From contig JALJCO010001245.1 of the NCBI GenBank assembly GCA_023101725.1, positions 124,001 to 188,000 on the forward strand: DNA of 64,000 bases, read 5' to 3'. This stretch comes from Atherinomorus stipes. Its lineage: Eukaryota; Chordata; Actinopteri; Atheriniformes; Atherinidae. A program made the translations under genes and the position numbers. A model generated the notes under the pieces. It worked only from the letters and a program-made list of their open reading frames with translations. It made no database searches and was not told the DNA's origin. How positions within the stretch are numbered: the stretch's first letter is position 1; every line of letters begins with the position of its first letter. Positions 37,524 to 51,559 of the stretch are shown one piece after another.

Positions 37524-38867
37524 TGCAAGTTGGCGTGAGGCCAAAGTGAATAGAAGCCTTGTTAGCGTTTTAAATGCTTTCTTGGATCTGACAGGACATG
37601 TGCAGGCATATAGGCATGCCGATGAGGTGGGAAAGGATGAGAGGGAGCATATTTGCATTTACTGAAGGAGATAGAGGGAGTCGCATCATCCAAAACCCCT
37701 ATTGTCTTGTTAGTATGTGTGTGCGTACGTTTGTACAGAACAGTGATTTCCAATAAGAAAGTCATTTGATGTCTCACTTCAGAGAGAGGAGGCACATTCT
37801 TATATATTTCCCTACTATTTTTCCAATATGACAACTCTGAAATGATGCTCTTTGATGTGCTGCTCACAAGAATTGCACTGAGAGCATATCAAGTGCCCTC
37901 ATTTCTCATCAGAGCAAATTGTGTAGCTACTAATAAAACCAGAGCATGGGCACAATGCTAGTGGTGACCTACCTGCACATATTGGAGTTGTTGTCCCTGA
38001 CCAGTGTGTTAAATGAATGAAACTTGCAAGACTAATTCATCGAGTCATTGATCTCATTCTTAGAAAAGTTGAATGAAATTCTCACTGATATAGAAGATTG
38101 GAGTGACATGAGTGAAGAGTTCCCTTTGTGATTTCTAGGAGGATGTTTTTGGTTTATGTATGAGTTCATTTAATCTTTGAGAAAACAGTCAAAACAATTC
38201 AACTGCCAAGAAGAACAAGTGCTTTTTTTATGAAAAAAAGTCATTCTAAAAGTTACTGCAAGCCAATGCAATCTAGATGTCTCTGTCCTTTACATTTACT
38301 CTGCCCTCCGATCTCATAGAATCTCTCAATGTATGTTTCAACATAACATGAAGTCTGCAACCATCTTAAGTGTTTGTATGCAGCAGCAAAAAGGCACTTT
38401 AATTTATAATGAGGTAATAAATTGAGGGTGACACTGTATTGGTGGATGTGAAGAGGTGATTTTTCTAATATATGTGTCAGAAAAAAGTCTCTTTTGGTTG
38501 CGTCCTGGTTGTCTGATAGAAGCCACCATCTGCTGCTTTAAATGAAAGGGATCTGGTGTATTCATTGAAAGCACTCGGCAACAGTTGCTGATTTTGCATT
38601 TGTCCTCTTATGAAACTGTTCATTTCTGGCAGCAGGTTTTTGCAAAAATAAAAAGGAAAATATCCACCTTTTGTGCACTGAAAACTAATTAACGTTTGGA
38701 CGGGGGGACAACAGCGTTCAGGTAAGAGCTGAGATCAGCAGCACTCTCAGTGATAATCTTTATACATATTAATGCTGGCTGACAAATTGTACAATTAGTT
38801 TTTGTTGAGTGCATTCCGAAGGGAGATTCATCTTTAGTTTGCAAACATCTGGAAGTGACAGTGATAA

Positions 38868-38879
38868 CCCCCCCCCCCC
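38868..38879. repeat. C12 homopolymer
   Basis: Twelve consecutive Cs. Confidence 0.9.
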
Positions 38880-40929
38880 ATTTTTGTAATGCACTTTCAT
38901 CAAATAACACGTAACAATAATAGTGCCCTTTGATCTCTAGAGGGACCTTATAAGGTACCTTGTGATTGTCACTCAACAACAACGGTGATAAACGATGCAT
39001 TAATGATGGAGATTATTGCAATGTGGCACATCAAATTAAACTGCAGAAGCTTGGCTACAATCCAGCACAAACCTTTTTAAAATGTGCAAAACACAACTAA
39101 AGTTATATTCAAATGAAATTAAAAAAAAGTCAAACGTAAATACACGGCACAATAGCAACCTATGTACAACATTTCTGTCTCCACAACCGCAACCCCGCAT
39201 CAGACCAGCACAAAATACATATCCAATGGAAGGAGAGACTCTGTAGAATCCAAACAGGTGCTCCACAGTCCTCTACACCAAAGCATTACAGAGATAGAAG
39301 CCAATAAGCAGCAACAGCAGAAACCGCTCAGCCAGAAACTAGTTTTAAAGATTTCTCTGCTGTTTCTCCGTGAAAACTATTTTTTAGTGGTAAATCCACA
39401 CCTGTTTGTTTGAAAATAATATCTAGGGGAACACAAAAAAAATTTTTTGGTTTAGACACAGGTCTTCAGGACCCAGAAGAAGGCTTTACAATCTACCATT
39501 GCAGGTACCAGCCAATACTGAATGACCTCCTTCTGCTGGCTCTGATTGGCTGAGAGTACTGTCAATCTTTCCCACGGGGGTCAAAATACATTCTACTGGC
39601 TCTAATGAATTGATTGATGTCTCATTCACCAAAATAAACCAATCCATTGTGGAGTTATGGGCCTGCATAACCACACACAGCCAGGTAAGGAAGCTGCGAG
39701 GACATGTGAGGCTGTTCTTTTTTTTTTTAAGATATCTATTATGGAAGAATAATAATAATGTGTACATACTGTTTCTAAACTGCTATTTTGAAGCCTTAAA
39801 TTTAGCATTTTTTCAGGTTTTTTGAAGTTGAAATTACATGTAAAGGATGAATCTGACTAAGGAGATCTGGACACTATAGCTACATCCATTGGGATGATGC
39901 CGTGGTGGTCAACTGTCGCCCAAAATGTCATGAAGATGAAAATGAGCTGTAAATATCAAATTAATGTTTTGTATAATGCTGTAAACATGTTCATGTGGGA
40001 GTCACTGGGGTTAAAGAGAGGACGTCAGCTTGGGGAACTCTGGCTACATCTTCCAGTCTATAAGCTGCCAACTGGTTGTTTTTCTTCCTGATAAAACCCC
40101 CTCAGCTACAATGGTCCCAAAACAAATCATGGTGATCAAAGCCACGCAAAGCTGGCAATAAATTGCTAGCCAGGAGTATAAAACAGTATATTTATGCATT
40201 TTCATTCAGTAGCCATTTAAAAGCAAACAGAAACAAGGCAGAATCTATATCATTTTGCAATCCTTCACAGAAAGTATGCACTTGTGTGCATGTGTGATCA
40301 TGCACAAAGCTTTGTGAGCTTTGTTTTCATGTCTGCACATCTATATATAAATGACAAAGTGGTTTCAGGATTTCCATTCAAAAGTTCAATTCGTGCCCCT
40401 GCATCACTTTACAAAAACGAAAAGCAGAGCGAAAGAAGGCAGAAAGACATTAGGCAATGGGAGGAAAAAAGAGCCTAGAAGCAAAAAGCTTAGTAAATAA
40501 GTCAGAATCAAAAAGTAAGGCAATTCAACATATTTGAAGACAGATGTTGAAGAGTGGACATAAAGACAAAGACCAGGAGGAAATGGGAGTGATAAGTGTT
40601 TAAAATCCACTGATGGGAGAAGGAAGAAAGACAAAGAGCGCAGTGAAAAACTTGAGGATGGTACAATAGTGGAAAGGGCAGAGGAAACGCAGTGTGAAGA
40701 AAGCTGTCGGACAGATATGAAAAAAGAAAGGGAGCATGGGAAAGAAGCGAAAAGGGGCTGAGAAAAAAAGGAGGAGTGTTTCAGAGAGCTTGGGTGATGA
40801 AATCATGAATGACCCCCCGCAGTGGATCGCTCTTTGAGGGTGCGTCAACGCTCACACACACACATGGACACACATGAAAAACAGATTTGCAGACAAACAA
40901 ACACAAAGACACAAAATGCAGGCTGGTCA

Positions 40930-40980
40930 GACACACACACACACACTCACACGCACGCACACACACACCCACACATACAC
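40930..40980. repeat. CA-rich microsatellite
   Basis: Imperfect CA tract with CG and CC interruptions. Confidence 0.9.
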
Positions 40981-41946
40981 AAACCCTTAAACACCAAATC
41001 CCATCTCAGCTGCCATCCTAAGCTCCCACACTGTTCTCATGGCTTTTCTTTTTTCCCTCCCCTCATGCATAGCTTCCTTCTCTCCTCCGCTTCCCTTTAC
41101 TTTTCTCTCCTCTCCATCGCTCCTCACGCTAAACGAAAGGTGACAGTCCGTAGCCGGAGAGGGATAGATTGATACGGAGGGGGAGAAGAGAACAGAGATA
41201 GAAAGACCAGAGGGCAGGCAACCTCTTGACAAGAGGAGAAGGAGAGGGATAAAGGATAAAAAGGTTTTAGCTGGACAAACACCGTGGCGGCCAATACGAG
41301 AGATTATTCTAATTTTTAGCTTTACTTTTGTCCTGAGCATTTATTTCCACTTCTCTGTGTTTCTAGTAATGCCATAGAAGACAAATAGGCAGAAAATGTG
41401 GACACCTGAGCAAAGCCCAACTTCTCTGCACAGGTATGTAGCAGACATATTACCTCATCACCAGAAAGCTTAAAATCAAAGATATGGAAACCATGCAAAA
41501 GATAGAATACACAATTATAGGCTGAATCAGAGGCAAATTACAGGAGACGTTTCCTTCTGATGCGTCATTGAAACCTCATGCAATGCCGTTAAATACAGGG
41601 TTTTTATAGAGCACTGCGTCTGAATTCATTGCTCACGGCATTTATTATTTATTTTTCAATGATTGGCAGTATTAAGAACTTTCTGTAGATGTGTGTTGTT
41701 AAAGCAAAGCTTCTTTTTGATGCTGCATACAAGCTGTAAGGATTTTTAAATGAGAGCTGACACAAATCAGAAACCCATCAAACCCTGTTCACTAATCTGA
41801 TATTGACTATTCTGATAGGGCTGATTGATACAGTTAAAAAATCATTTTAAAAATGACATATCTTTTAAAACCAAATTAGATTTCTGAATTGATTTTTTTC
41901 TTTACACGTGATGCTTTTGCATGTAAATTTGCCTCCTATACATAAA

Positions 41947-41990
41947 CACACATACACTACCAATGAAAAGTCTGGACCCACTTTTCCATC
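41947..41990. mobile_element. Possible Tc1-type terminal fragment
   Basis: CACACATACACTACCAATGA followed by AAAAGTCTGGACCCACTTTT resembles the terminus of a common fish Tc1 family. It is solitary and short. Confidence 0.3.
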
Positions 41991-42339
41991 AGATTTAATG
42001 AGAAAGTGAAAACTTTTAACTAGTACTGCATCTATGAACATATATACTGCATATATGCTAGGAAGATACAACATAATAACATCTGTGATCTCTCTTTACC
42101 CCCGCCATCTTTCTCATCATACAGGACGCAGCGTGAAAATTATTCATCTGATGTTGGTCTTCAGCATTCTGCATCTCACAGTGGTCAATGCACACAAATC
42201 CAGATTTTAATGAAAATTTTCATAAAGATAAAATTCAAATGAATCCATAATATGTGATTATTGTAATGTGTAATGAACAAGACAAGGGAGATTATTCTGG
42301 GAGGATTTGCATCCTGTGAGAGGAGGTGCAGGTGTTGGC

Positions 42340-42690
42340 TGCAGATACTGGACAACTAACTGAACTTGGAAAGGATTCTGCATCTTGAGGAGGCCAAAAT
42401 CCTTCAACATTTGTTGCAAAATGTTGCATATCTTCGATAAATCTATGGTGGAAAGTGTAATTTTCCTTCCAGCCATCTGTTGGTGCAGCAGCAACATCAG
42501 AGCCAGAAACCCAAAGAAACTGAACAAACTGATTAAGGAGGTTGGCTCTGTGCTGGGGACTGCTTTGAAACCCCTGAAGCTGATGTTGTTCAAGCATAAA
42601 AGACAACAACAATCCAACATAGTGATCACATAAGAGGGGGTGTCTTCAGACAGAGGCTTCTTCAACTTATCTGCTTGGCCACCCCCGTCT
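42340..42690 (+). pseudogene. LINE reverse-transcriptase 3' fragment (L2/Rex type)
   Basis: The plus strand reads FCILRRPKSFNICCKMLHIF, then KSMVESVIFLPAICWCSSN and KKLNKLIKEVGSVLGTAL. These match the conserved C-terminal stretch of fish L2/Rex-type LINE polymerases (LRRL-SF, SVVESV, CWG, LNKLIKKAGSVLGT). A further piece, FRQRLLQL, appears near 42645-42670 after a deletion. It is severely 5'-truncated, as usual for LINEs. The longer minus-strand frames over this block are shadows. Confidence 0.75.
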
Positions 42691-43571
42691 TGAGGGCTAT
42701 TTTTCTTTTTTTTTTTTTTTAAATGAAGAATGGCTCTCAAGCATATATAAAACTAAACCATGTTTCTACACTGCTGCCATCCCCTCACCTCCCTCTATTT
42801 TTCCCTTTGGAAAATCAAGAATTCAGCTCCCCTGGGAGATAAAAACAATAACACAAACTTTTTTTCCATCTCATAAACAGGCAGGTGGATTTAGACAAAG
42901 AGTTCCATTTGTGAAAGGAGAAAAAAAAATTGCAAGGCCTCGACAACCAAGTAAGCAGACAAACTACAGTACATTCGTGCAGTAAAACAAACAGGGAATT
43001 GTTTTCCCAAAGATAACGTGTCAGTTCAAGGTATTGGAGAGGATGAATAGGAGGGCTTGAATCTAGATCAAACACATTCAAAAGAAACCATTTTACAGAA
43101 AAAGAAAGCCATCATTGCATCATTCATTCCTCCAACTTCCTACGACAAAAAGCAAGATAAGATTGCATCTGTTGTTTGCAAACCACTTCACCCTGACATG
43201 TTTTCCTGATGATAAATTATTGATTTTATCATAGCCTCATGAATACTGTTATCACAAAGCTACATGGAAACACAGTATCATTACAAGGAGGGATTGCTGA
43301 CCATGTACTATTATGTTAACTGGGTTATCACATCATCCTAAAGGCTGAATACACCATTTTCAAACATCACTGTTACTGAGAAGAGAAGCACATAAAAAAG
43401 GCAATGGTGTTGCATATGTGTGTGTGTTCGAGATGCCCCTGTGTTAGCGTTCACTGTTATTTATCCTCAGTTTCTTTATTCCTCTGGCCTCTCATCTCTT
43501 GTACTTTCCTTTTGCCTCTGTTGGTTCATTTTCACTTTCTCCTGAGCCTCAATCCCATTTCCCATTTTTTA

Positions 43572-43606
43572 CCCCCCCCCCCCCCCCCCTCTCTCTCTAT
43601 CTCTAA
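43572..43606. repeat. Poly-C plus TC microsatellite
   Basis: About 18 Cs followed by a TC run. Confidence 0.95.
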
Positions 43607-43709
43607 AGTGATTTAGTATCATGTGATTAATGATAGCCATTAGAAGCTTCAATATCAGCGTATCTTAGAGTTCACCAGATACGGCCCATGTAGCATCTGG
43701 CCATCCGTG

Positions 43710-43739
43710 TGGTGGTGTGTGCGTGCGTGTGTGTGTGTG
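43710..43739. repeat. GT microsatellite
   Basis: GT-rich run with CG steps. Confidence 0.9.
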
Positions 43740-45132
43740 CAAACTGTATCTCTGCATCTGTATTGCTGTGCCTGTGAGTCTGCAAATTACCCTTTTAGTG
43801 AAAGCAGAGGCACACACAAACACACATGAAGCGCTTTTCCAAGAGGATCATTTGCGTACATAAAAACACACACATTCACACGCATGCCAAGCAGTTTATT
43901 AAAAATGTAATTAAGGTTCAGACACCTTGAAATGGCGCCACAGTACTTTGTTTACTGTCATCATCTGCAAATAATGAGCAAAGCTGAAATCATATCCTTT
44001 GAATTGGGGAAATAACGGGGTCTTAGACGTGTTTACAGCAGCTGAATTATAGATTCGTCCCTTACTGATTGTAAAGGCACAAGAAAAGAAACCTGCAAGT
44101 GTGTTGAATGTGTTAAGCACGGGGTAAAAATGGTTTATTTTAGTCAATTCTTTTATATCTTTTGGTTTCTGTCTGTAAATTCTTGAGAGGAAAGCAAATT
44201 TGGCTGAAGACATTTAGACAGCCTGTTTCTAAGTTAGTAATTTTGTAAGTCTTTGTAGATATTTATCAGATGCTTCAGAAAAAGAAGTCTTTTACTAACT
44301 ATAAGAAGTGAGATGTAACTGCCTTCATGGATGATAAGATTCAGGTTGTTAAATTATTTCTTTTTTTTTTTTTTTAAGATCAAATCATGAGCCTCTCTTA
44401 GAGCGGGCTGCAGAGAGTATAAATAGCTTGAAATATCTTTGATAGGCCTGAGAACAAAATTAAAAAGCTCGGTGAACTTCACAGTGATGACACTGCATTA
44501 TCACATATTTATTTATTTTTTTAATAACCTGGCACGCTGTTGTTCGTACATCATAAAGAGGAGCTTTGTCCTCTGTGTGTGTCTGATAAGAGGATTTGAG
44601 AGGTTTAAAGCAACAATACTTAGCACATACTGTAAGCTCCATATTTACTCTTCACTTTTTACCTTCATCCCATTTTGTCATGGCACCTGGGATCACACGC
44701 TAAGTACTTAGAGGATTTACATGAGGCAAAGAAGAGATACCTAGATGTCTTCAGGAGACAGCTGTTCACATTTGGTGTCAAGGATGATAGTTGCAACCTA
44801 AAATGTCTTATGTTTCGGCAGCTTTTTTGAGAGATTATGGCAGAAGTTGCTGTGGTTTCCAGTGTTTGTTCTTTTTGCAAAAGCATCGGAAATTCATTTT
44901 GAATAATTCATTAAACATTGATATTCTGATATTTCAACATGCTTTACTGAAGGTACAACTTAGTAAATAGCAAACACAAAAAAAAAAAAAAAAAGGGAAC
45001 TTTTTAGGATTTGCAGCAGTTTTGGATGTTGTATATCAGGGGTGGCCAAGTCCAGTCCTTGAGACTACTATCCTGCAATTTTTAAAGCATACCCTCTTCA
45101 ACACACTTAAATCAAAGGCTAATTCCCTCATG

Positions 45133-45536
45133 TAGGGCTGGACGATTAAGGAAAAAATTATAATCGTGATTATTTTGACTCATATTGAAATCACAATTAA
45201 TATACACGATTATTCATTGATTTTAGAAAAGTGTTTATTGAACCACCAAAACTCAACCTCAAATATAACTTAAAAAAAAAAACACAACCGGAAATAAATT
45301 AGAAACAAGTAAAGGAGTAAAATAAGAATAATATATTAAAACAATAATAGCAATTAAAATGAATACCCAGTCTACATGCATTCCTGTTTTATACTCCTGC
45401 AGTTTGCTTCCTACAGTATAACTCCACCAGTCTGTTCACTGCAGGATTAATTGTTTTTCTTCGATTACAGTGTTTTTATGATCATGAGAAGGCAAAATTG
45501 ATATCACAATGAAAATTCAATGATTGTCCAGCCCTA
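45133..45536. mobile_element. hAT-type MITE with 8-bp target duplication
   Basis: Terminal inverted repeats TAGGGCTGGACGATT and AATGATTGTCCAGCCCTA, bounded on both sides by CCCTCATG (45125-45132 and 45537-45544). The perfect 8-bp target duplication is the hAT hallmark. 404 bp, AT-rich and non-coding. It lies inside the palindromic element at 45040-46043 and is therefore younger than it. Confidence 0.92.
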
Positions 45537-45591
45537 CCCTCATGCATGTCATTCAGCTCTGCAAAGACCTGGTAACGAGCTATTCGTTTGC

Positions 45592-45938
45592 TTAAAGGGA
45601 CTTGAGGCAAGATAAAGAAACAAAACTCACAACTGCCGTGACTGGCAAGTCAGATAACTGCAGCCACGAGCCATCACGCGGGCGTGCAAAAACTAAAGCT
45701 ATCATGTTGTTTACTAACCTTTTTCTTTGTAGTTACACTTTTTAGTGTCTTTTTAGTTGATCTGGATCGTTTGCTGACGGCAGAAGAATCCATAACTATC
45801 ACTTACAGTGTTTGAATTTACCGCGACCGTCTTCTTCCTGTATCAAAACTGTGGATGTAGCATCATTTGACGTCACGTCCGCAGGGCAGCGCGGGAAATT
45901 TGGACAGCGAATTGCAGTGCATTTTGCAGCTCTGCAGA
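45592..45938 (-). mobile_element. Truncated TTAA-type element, copy 1
   Basis: Inverted, partial copy of the element at 51560-52040. It starts TTAAAGGGACTTGAGG and, read on the minus strand, carries the same short frame starting MDSSAVSKRSRS from about 45792. Homology stops near 45938, short of the other terminus. The copies differ by small indels; copy 1 has a few extra codons (KKTLK). Confidence 0.75.
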
Positions 45939-48900
45939 GGCCTGTTAATGAGATATTCATTAGATTCAGGAGTGTTAGAGAAGCGATGCATCTAAACAAT
46001 GAAGGATACTGGATTTGGAGGACTGGACTTTGCCACCCTGGGGCTAAAGACATTTTCAATATCCCGTTATCTTCAACAAAAAATGATTTTATGAACTGGC
46101 TACTCTTTGAAAATGCCTACTCTTTCCAAAATGGCTTCTGACTATGATTTCCAAGAGGACCCTGTAACAACCCTTCTTGAACATCACTTTTCATTCTGCT
46201 CACAATGATACTCCCTTATCCTAAAAGCAGCTTGTTTAGACAGGAATTCACTTTAATGCACCTACTTGCGGCATTAACAGTCAAGCCAATTGTAAATAAT
46301 GGCCTCTTGCTCGTAGTAGGGCCTTCTTTTCTTGCCGTCAGAGCTCCAAGTTATGTGGAGAAACAACCGCAACTTCCCTGGGGGCAAGTCTGTTAGCTAT
46401 AGCAACATGCCAGGATGACACTATATTGTATCCTGCAAAGCGTAGTGGACCACAATTATCTCACAGTCACGACTTTCTGAGATCATTAAGCAAGCTTTTT
46501 ATTTGACTGCATCTCAGATGTGAGCTCTCTATGTAAGTATGAGCTGCCATATTTTGTGCAGTCGAGTGAAAATATATCAGTTTTGTCTCTTTTTGTGCGC
46601 ATGTTGCTGCTGTGTGTTTAGGAGCCTCAATGAGAGACTTTATGGTTGGTACTGTAAATTAGTCTTTCTGTGAAGAAAAAGCCAGCTGTCGCCACTTTTG
46701 CAGCCCCAAATGCAGCGCATTCATTGAAGATTTGCATGTAGATTTGGGTTAGGTGTCTCATCAGTGTTGATTGAAGTCATAGTTGATGAATACTCAGATT
46801 ACTGTAGAGTCAATTAGCATTTAGTCCTACAGTAAGAACTAAATGAAATTTCAAAACTTCCCCACTGCAGGGATTGTTGGTTTCGCCTTTAGTCATGTAT
46901 GTTATTATGGTTATGGCTTAAATATGTGAATACATCTCAGTATTTTAAAGTAAAAATGAAGAGTATTACAATAACATCTATAATATAGTGACATGAACTG
47001 TGCAAACACTGTTGGATTCTGCAACAGAGGAGCGGTTGGTGGTGTGTGGCGAGACCAAAGGTTGCACCCATGTCATTAGCTGTGTGGACATATGAACACA
47101 CCCCTTCTCTAAACCTTCAGCAACTTTCAGCCAAAACATTTCATCCTTGAACGTGACCCAGCAACCAAAAAGCACACACATCAGCGAGGCCGCCATCAGA
47201 ATGACAAGCTTCACTCTGTGTGTGTGAGCACATCATGTAACCACTGTGTGAAGGGTAAATGACTGGTTTTGATGGTACCAAGGGAAATTCCCCAGTCAGA
47301 TTATATACAGATCAATTTTCCTGCGGCTTTATGGTTAGTCAGATGTTGTTGTTTATCATAGCCTGTGCATAAGTTTGCATATAATCATATGAGACCCCAA
47401 ATGTCAACATGGAAACAAACGTGGACTTGTGCAACAAATGAAGAAGATTAGCTTATCATCATTCTCTAAATTTTATGTCAAAAACACCCCCTACTTGTAC
47501 TCTAGCTAATAATTCAGTTTGTTTACTATGCTAATACGCTACACAGGAGATGCTGTTAAAGATCTTTAAACGGCAAGTGGGGATTAATCATCTGAGTTTG
47601 AAGTCAACTGCTTTATGATTTGCATGAACATTTTATGCATTCACACGTGTCACACACTCTCATACAGGGCGACTTACAATGAGATAATTGTAAAGCCTGA
47701 GTAGTTTCTCCTTTAAAGAAAAGCAAGGTCAGGAGCAGCGAGGAACGGGAGGTAGCGGAGAAGAACGTGGAGTGATTCTCCAAGAGCCGCATTTTCAATT
47801 AATGACTGAAGACAGAGAGGGACTGTCAATCTGACTGGAGCTGGAGGGCCCTTACCCACTGGAGAGCAGAGACTGATAAGAGCAGAGGTAGTGACATGAT
47901 CGCTACAAGGAAGGGAGATACAAGTGAGACACATGCAGCACGGCTGAGCTTTATTGCGTCACAATGGTGGAACTTTAAGCTTAGTATCTTATATTATGTG
48001 TCATGAACTTGGGGTAAGTTGCAGCCACTTGAAAGATTTGGATTAATAAATGTATTTCTTCAAGATATTTTAGATATAAGTCAGTCTTTCACATTTAGGG
48101 CCAGGCCTCATATTATTCTTGCCTGCAATTTAAGGATCTAAGTTAAAGAAGACATCCTCAAGTTAGTTCACTCACTTTCCTAGTGGAAAGACCCATTTTT
48201 TTTGTTTTTCTTTTTTAGAAAACATGCACTTAAGATGTGATATAAGGAAGAGACATTAAGATAATGGTTTTTTGGGCCAAACAAGACTAATAAAATTGAC
48301 CACCAATGGTATAGCGGAAGATTTTCACATTAAATCTGCTGCACCACCTTCATTCTTAAAGAGGCGAGGCAGCCCATATCATCCATGTAAAACATTATCA
48401 GTTTGCTCTGCCTGCAGCCAGGACGACCCCTAGAGCCTCAATCTTGGAGCGCTGCAGGCCAGCAGAACTATGAGGGCTGCTGGTCGGGCTTATCGGGAGC
48501 TGTGCATTTCTAATGTTGCAGAGTGAAAGAAAGTCAACATATTACCAAGCCACATAAATGTCATGACAGCTCTTCATAACGCAATATTTTGAAAAGTATT
48601 TTTTAAGGAGAATAGATTTATTTTTCAGGGATTAATAACTGCTGGAGTGGAAATTTAAATACACCAATAAGACAGAGACAAGCAAAACTAATCTATATTG
48701 CCCCTGGAGAAACAACATATCAGTGGATCAGCCTCTGCGATGCAGCTTTGCTATTCATATTGCCCTCGTTGGTACGACCAGACCGAACAGTTGCCATATT
48801 CAAACACAATCTTAGGAACCATTAAACCAAGGAGCAAATGAATAATGACATCCTGCATCATATTACCCTGCAGCCCTCAGCCCATGACACCAGTATGTAA

Positions 48901-51559
48901 TCGAATAAATTATGTTCCATTTACCCATGGGGCCATTAATCCCAGTTTAATGGCTTGGCTTTGCCTCTAAATTCAGTTTGAATAGCCAGTAAAACCCTCT
49001 ACTGTACCTCTAAGGACAGAGGGCAAGAAATGCTCTATGAAAGTGTGTCTCTTGCATGTGCTTGCAAAGATGTACAAACCTCCTTTGACATTACTACAGC
49101 CTGCATTAAGACTTGCAATACAAACTGTCCAGATTCTGGCATCCAAAGGATAGTATATGAAAAACTGTTGTCATGGAGAAGCCTCACATGAATAATTCAT
49201 CATTCTTGAAGACCAAATGAACGGCAGACTCAGTCTCCCACAAAGTGTGTCCTGAGCCTAGCAACAAGTTAGACCACTTATACTGAATCCTATAATGACA
49301 CGAGCAGGCAGATCTAATAAGCTTTTCTAATACATTTTCTAAAAGGGTATTTGATGATGGTCTGTCATTAACCTGGAGGTCAGAGGATCAACACAGGAAG
49401 GACAAAGCAGGAATTTGATGTATTTAGCAGAGTAATTGGAACTGGTGGTAAGTGACAAAAAAACACTTATTTTCAGAAAAAAATATCAGGTTGTGAATCA
49501 AAAGCAACATCAGCTACATTACAGCGTATCCATAACTTGTTATTACAGATTTTGTATACTGTTATTTTATGTGAGCAATATTATAGTTAGAGAAATTTTG
49601 CTTGTCTCAAGTATGCCCCAGCAAATACACACTAACATCCAGTAAACACACCATAAACATATTCCCATAACTGCTTTGAGCACTTGGAAATGTCAGAGGT
49701 GTAATCATCTTCAATGAAAGATTTCATTTCAAAGACATATATTAAGTCTTTCTTCTCATTGAGTTTGAAATGAACAATAAACCCACCTATAATTAGCTTT
49801 GGTATAACCGCGGGGCAGAGCTTCAGCAACACCGATGCATGTTTCAGTGTGTTATGTAGTCTTTTTGAGTGGATTTGTGCATCCATGTGTGCCTGAATAC
49901 CCCTAAACACTCTTTATATGTATATGCAAATGGTTTATTTTTGTATTTGTGTGCCCTTGTGTGTTCTTTAAGAGTGTGTGTCTCTCCCAGGGAGTGTTAT
50001 GTATCTAATTGCTGTATGCTTAAATAATTTACATTCCCTACTCTCTTATGCCCGTCATTAGGAAATGAGGGAATTAGCCAGAGTTGCAAGTGTGTGTGTG
50101 AGTGTTTGTGCAAATAGGATTGTTTTTGTGTTTGTGTGCAGCAGTTCTGGTGAGCTAATATGTCCTTGGCAAAGCGTGTGTGTGTGCGTGCTGTTGGGAA
50201 TGCTTACCAGTGTGCACAGTATCTGTGAGCTTATTGCTGCATGTGTGTATGTCTGTGAATATTATTGTACATCCATGGCTCTGATGTGTGTGTGTTTTCT
50301 GAACCTCTTTTGACCATTACGCTAAGTGTACATTATTCACTGTGGCCTGCCAAGATCATTATCAACAAAGACGGAGATGGGCAGGAGGAAATGAAAGGCT
50401 GGAGGAACAACTGAGGAACGCTTTCTTCAGTCAGATAAACGGTACAACACTTCACCTTTTGTCACCAAGTACATCGTAATCAGTCTGCATTCACTCGGAT
50501 TCCTTACAGTCCCACCACTGGAACACACGTTCACCGTAATCTTCTTAAATCCGCCCTTAAGTTGTGACATATACAGATCAAACATGACACCCTTGGTGAG
50601 ATATTACATCAGATTAATTGAATAGTCACTCTGTATTGGAGCTAAAATCTCACCCTTGAGGGAAACCTTTCAGGAGCACAGTGTGTGACATCTCTTAACA
50701 TTACCCTGATAATAAATACATCTGGCAGCTTTGTAGAGAGCATGATATTGACTAGAATGAGCTCCAGAGTTACTAAAAGTAAATTTAGATCACAAAGAGT
50801 TAGACAACTTAGTGTGCCTATACAAGCCCGAGCATCTTCCAGCCTTTATCACTTTATTGGGTTCAAAGGAAACAAATTATACCTAATTTTATAAGTAGCT
50901 GCTGAATGTTGTTGTTGTTGTTTTTTTGTTTTTTTTAAATGAAATAATAGCAACAAACTGGAGAAAACTGAGCCTTCTTCAATAACTGGACCATGGTTAT
51001 TTACTCTGAACAACTAATGTAACAAAAACAAATTAATTCAAGTCAGTGCGAAAGATCAGCTGAACACACAAGAGCCATTAAAAAACATTTACATCCATCC
51101 ATTAACAAACAGTTATGTAATTATTTCTGTTATGTTTTAGCTAAAATCTCTCTTCCAATGTAAAATAAACTAAAATTTTTATTTTTTTTTAATTGAGTAA
51201 GATGACAAGATGACCTTTGCAGCCAAAATAATCAAATTTGATTGTTATTTTTGGTAATAACTCACTGATAATGAGTATTTATTGCCTAATGGCAGTAAAA
51301 TAAATGACAAATAATTAATTAATTCCCAAAAGCATATTCTAAATAGCTAAAAATAGTTAATAGGCTACACTTCTGGCTGCTCTCATATATCTAAATGGTA
51401 AGAAATCTTTAGAGCTACATTGTTTTGTTGTATCTAAATACTGTGATTTGTAGAAGTACTGTAAAGTCTTTCCTTCTGATGTGTGGTGGGTTTGGCCCCA
51501 GGCAGCGGCCATGGCAGAAATCCTTCAGTGAAAAGACAAAAATTCATGTTTCATAAACC

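Larger units (their letters stand above)
45040..46043. mobile_element. Palindromic MITE split by two insertions
   Basis: The left end CAGGGGTGGCCAAGTCCAGT and right end GGACTGGACTTTGCCACCCTG are inverted copies. Matching continues inward to ATGCATCTAAA on the right and TTTAAAGCAT on the left. The element is interrupted by a hAT-like MITE (45133-45536) and by a TTAA-type element (from 45592). Confidence 0.7.

Noticed and set aside
36980..37528. 182-codon open frame on the minus strand, the longest in the window
   Set aside because: It starts in a TG/CA microsatellite (HTHAHTQ...), has no recognisable motif or splice context, and low-complexity DNA extends frames by chance.
42258..42740. 160- and 106-codon frames on the minus strand
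   Set aside because: They are shadows of the plus-strand LINE reverse-transcriptase fragment.
45812..46141. 109-codon plus-strand frame
   Set aside because: Crosses the junction between the TTAA-type element and the palindromic MITE; it is repeat sequence.
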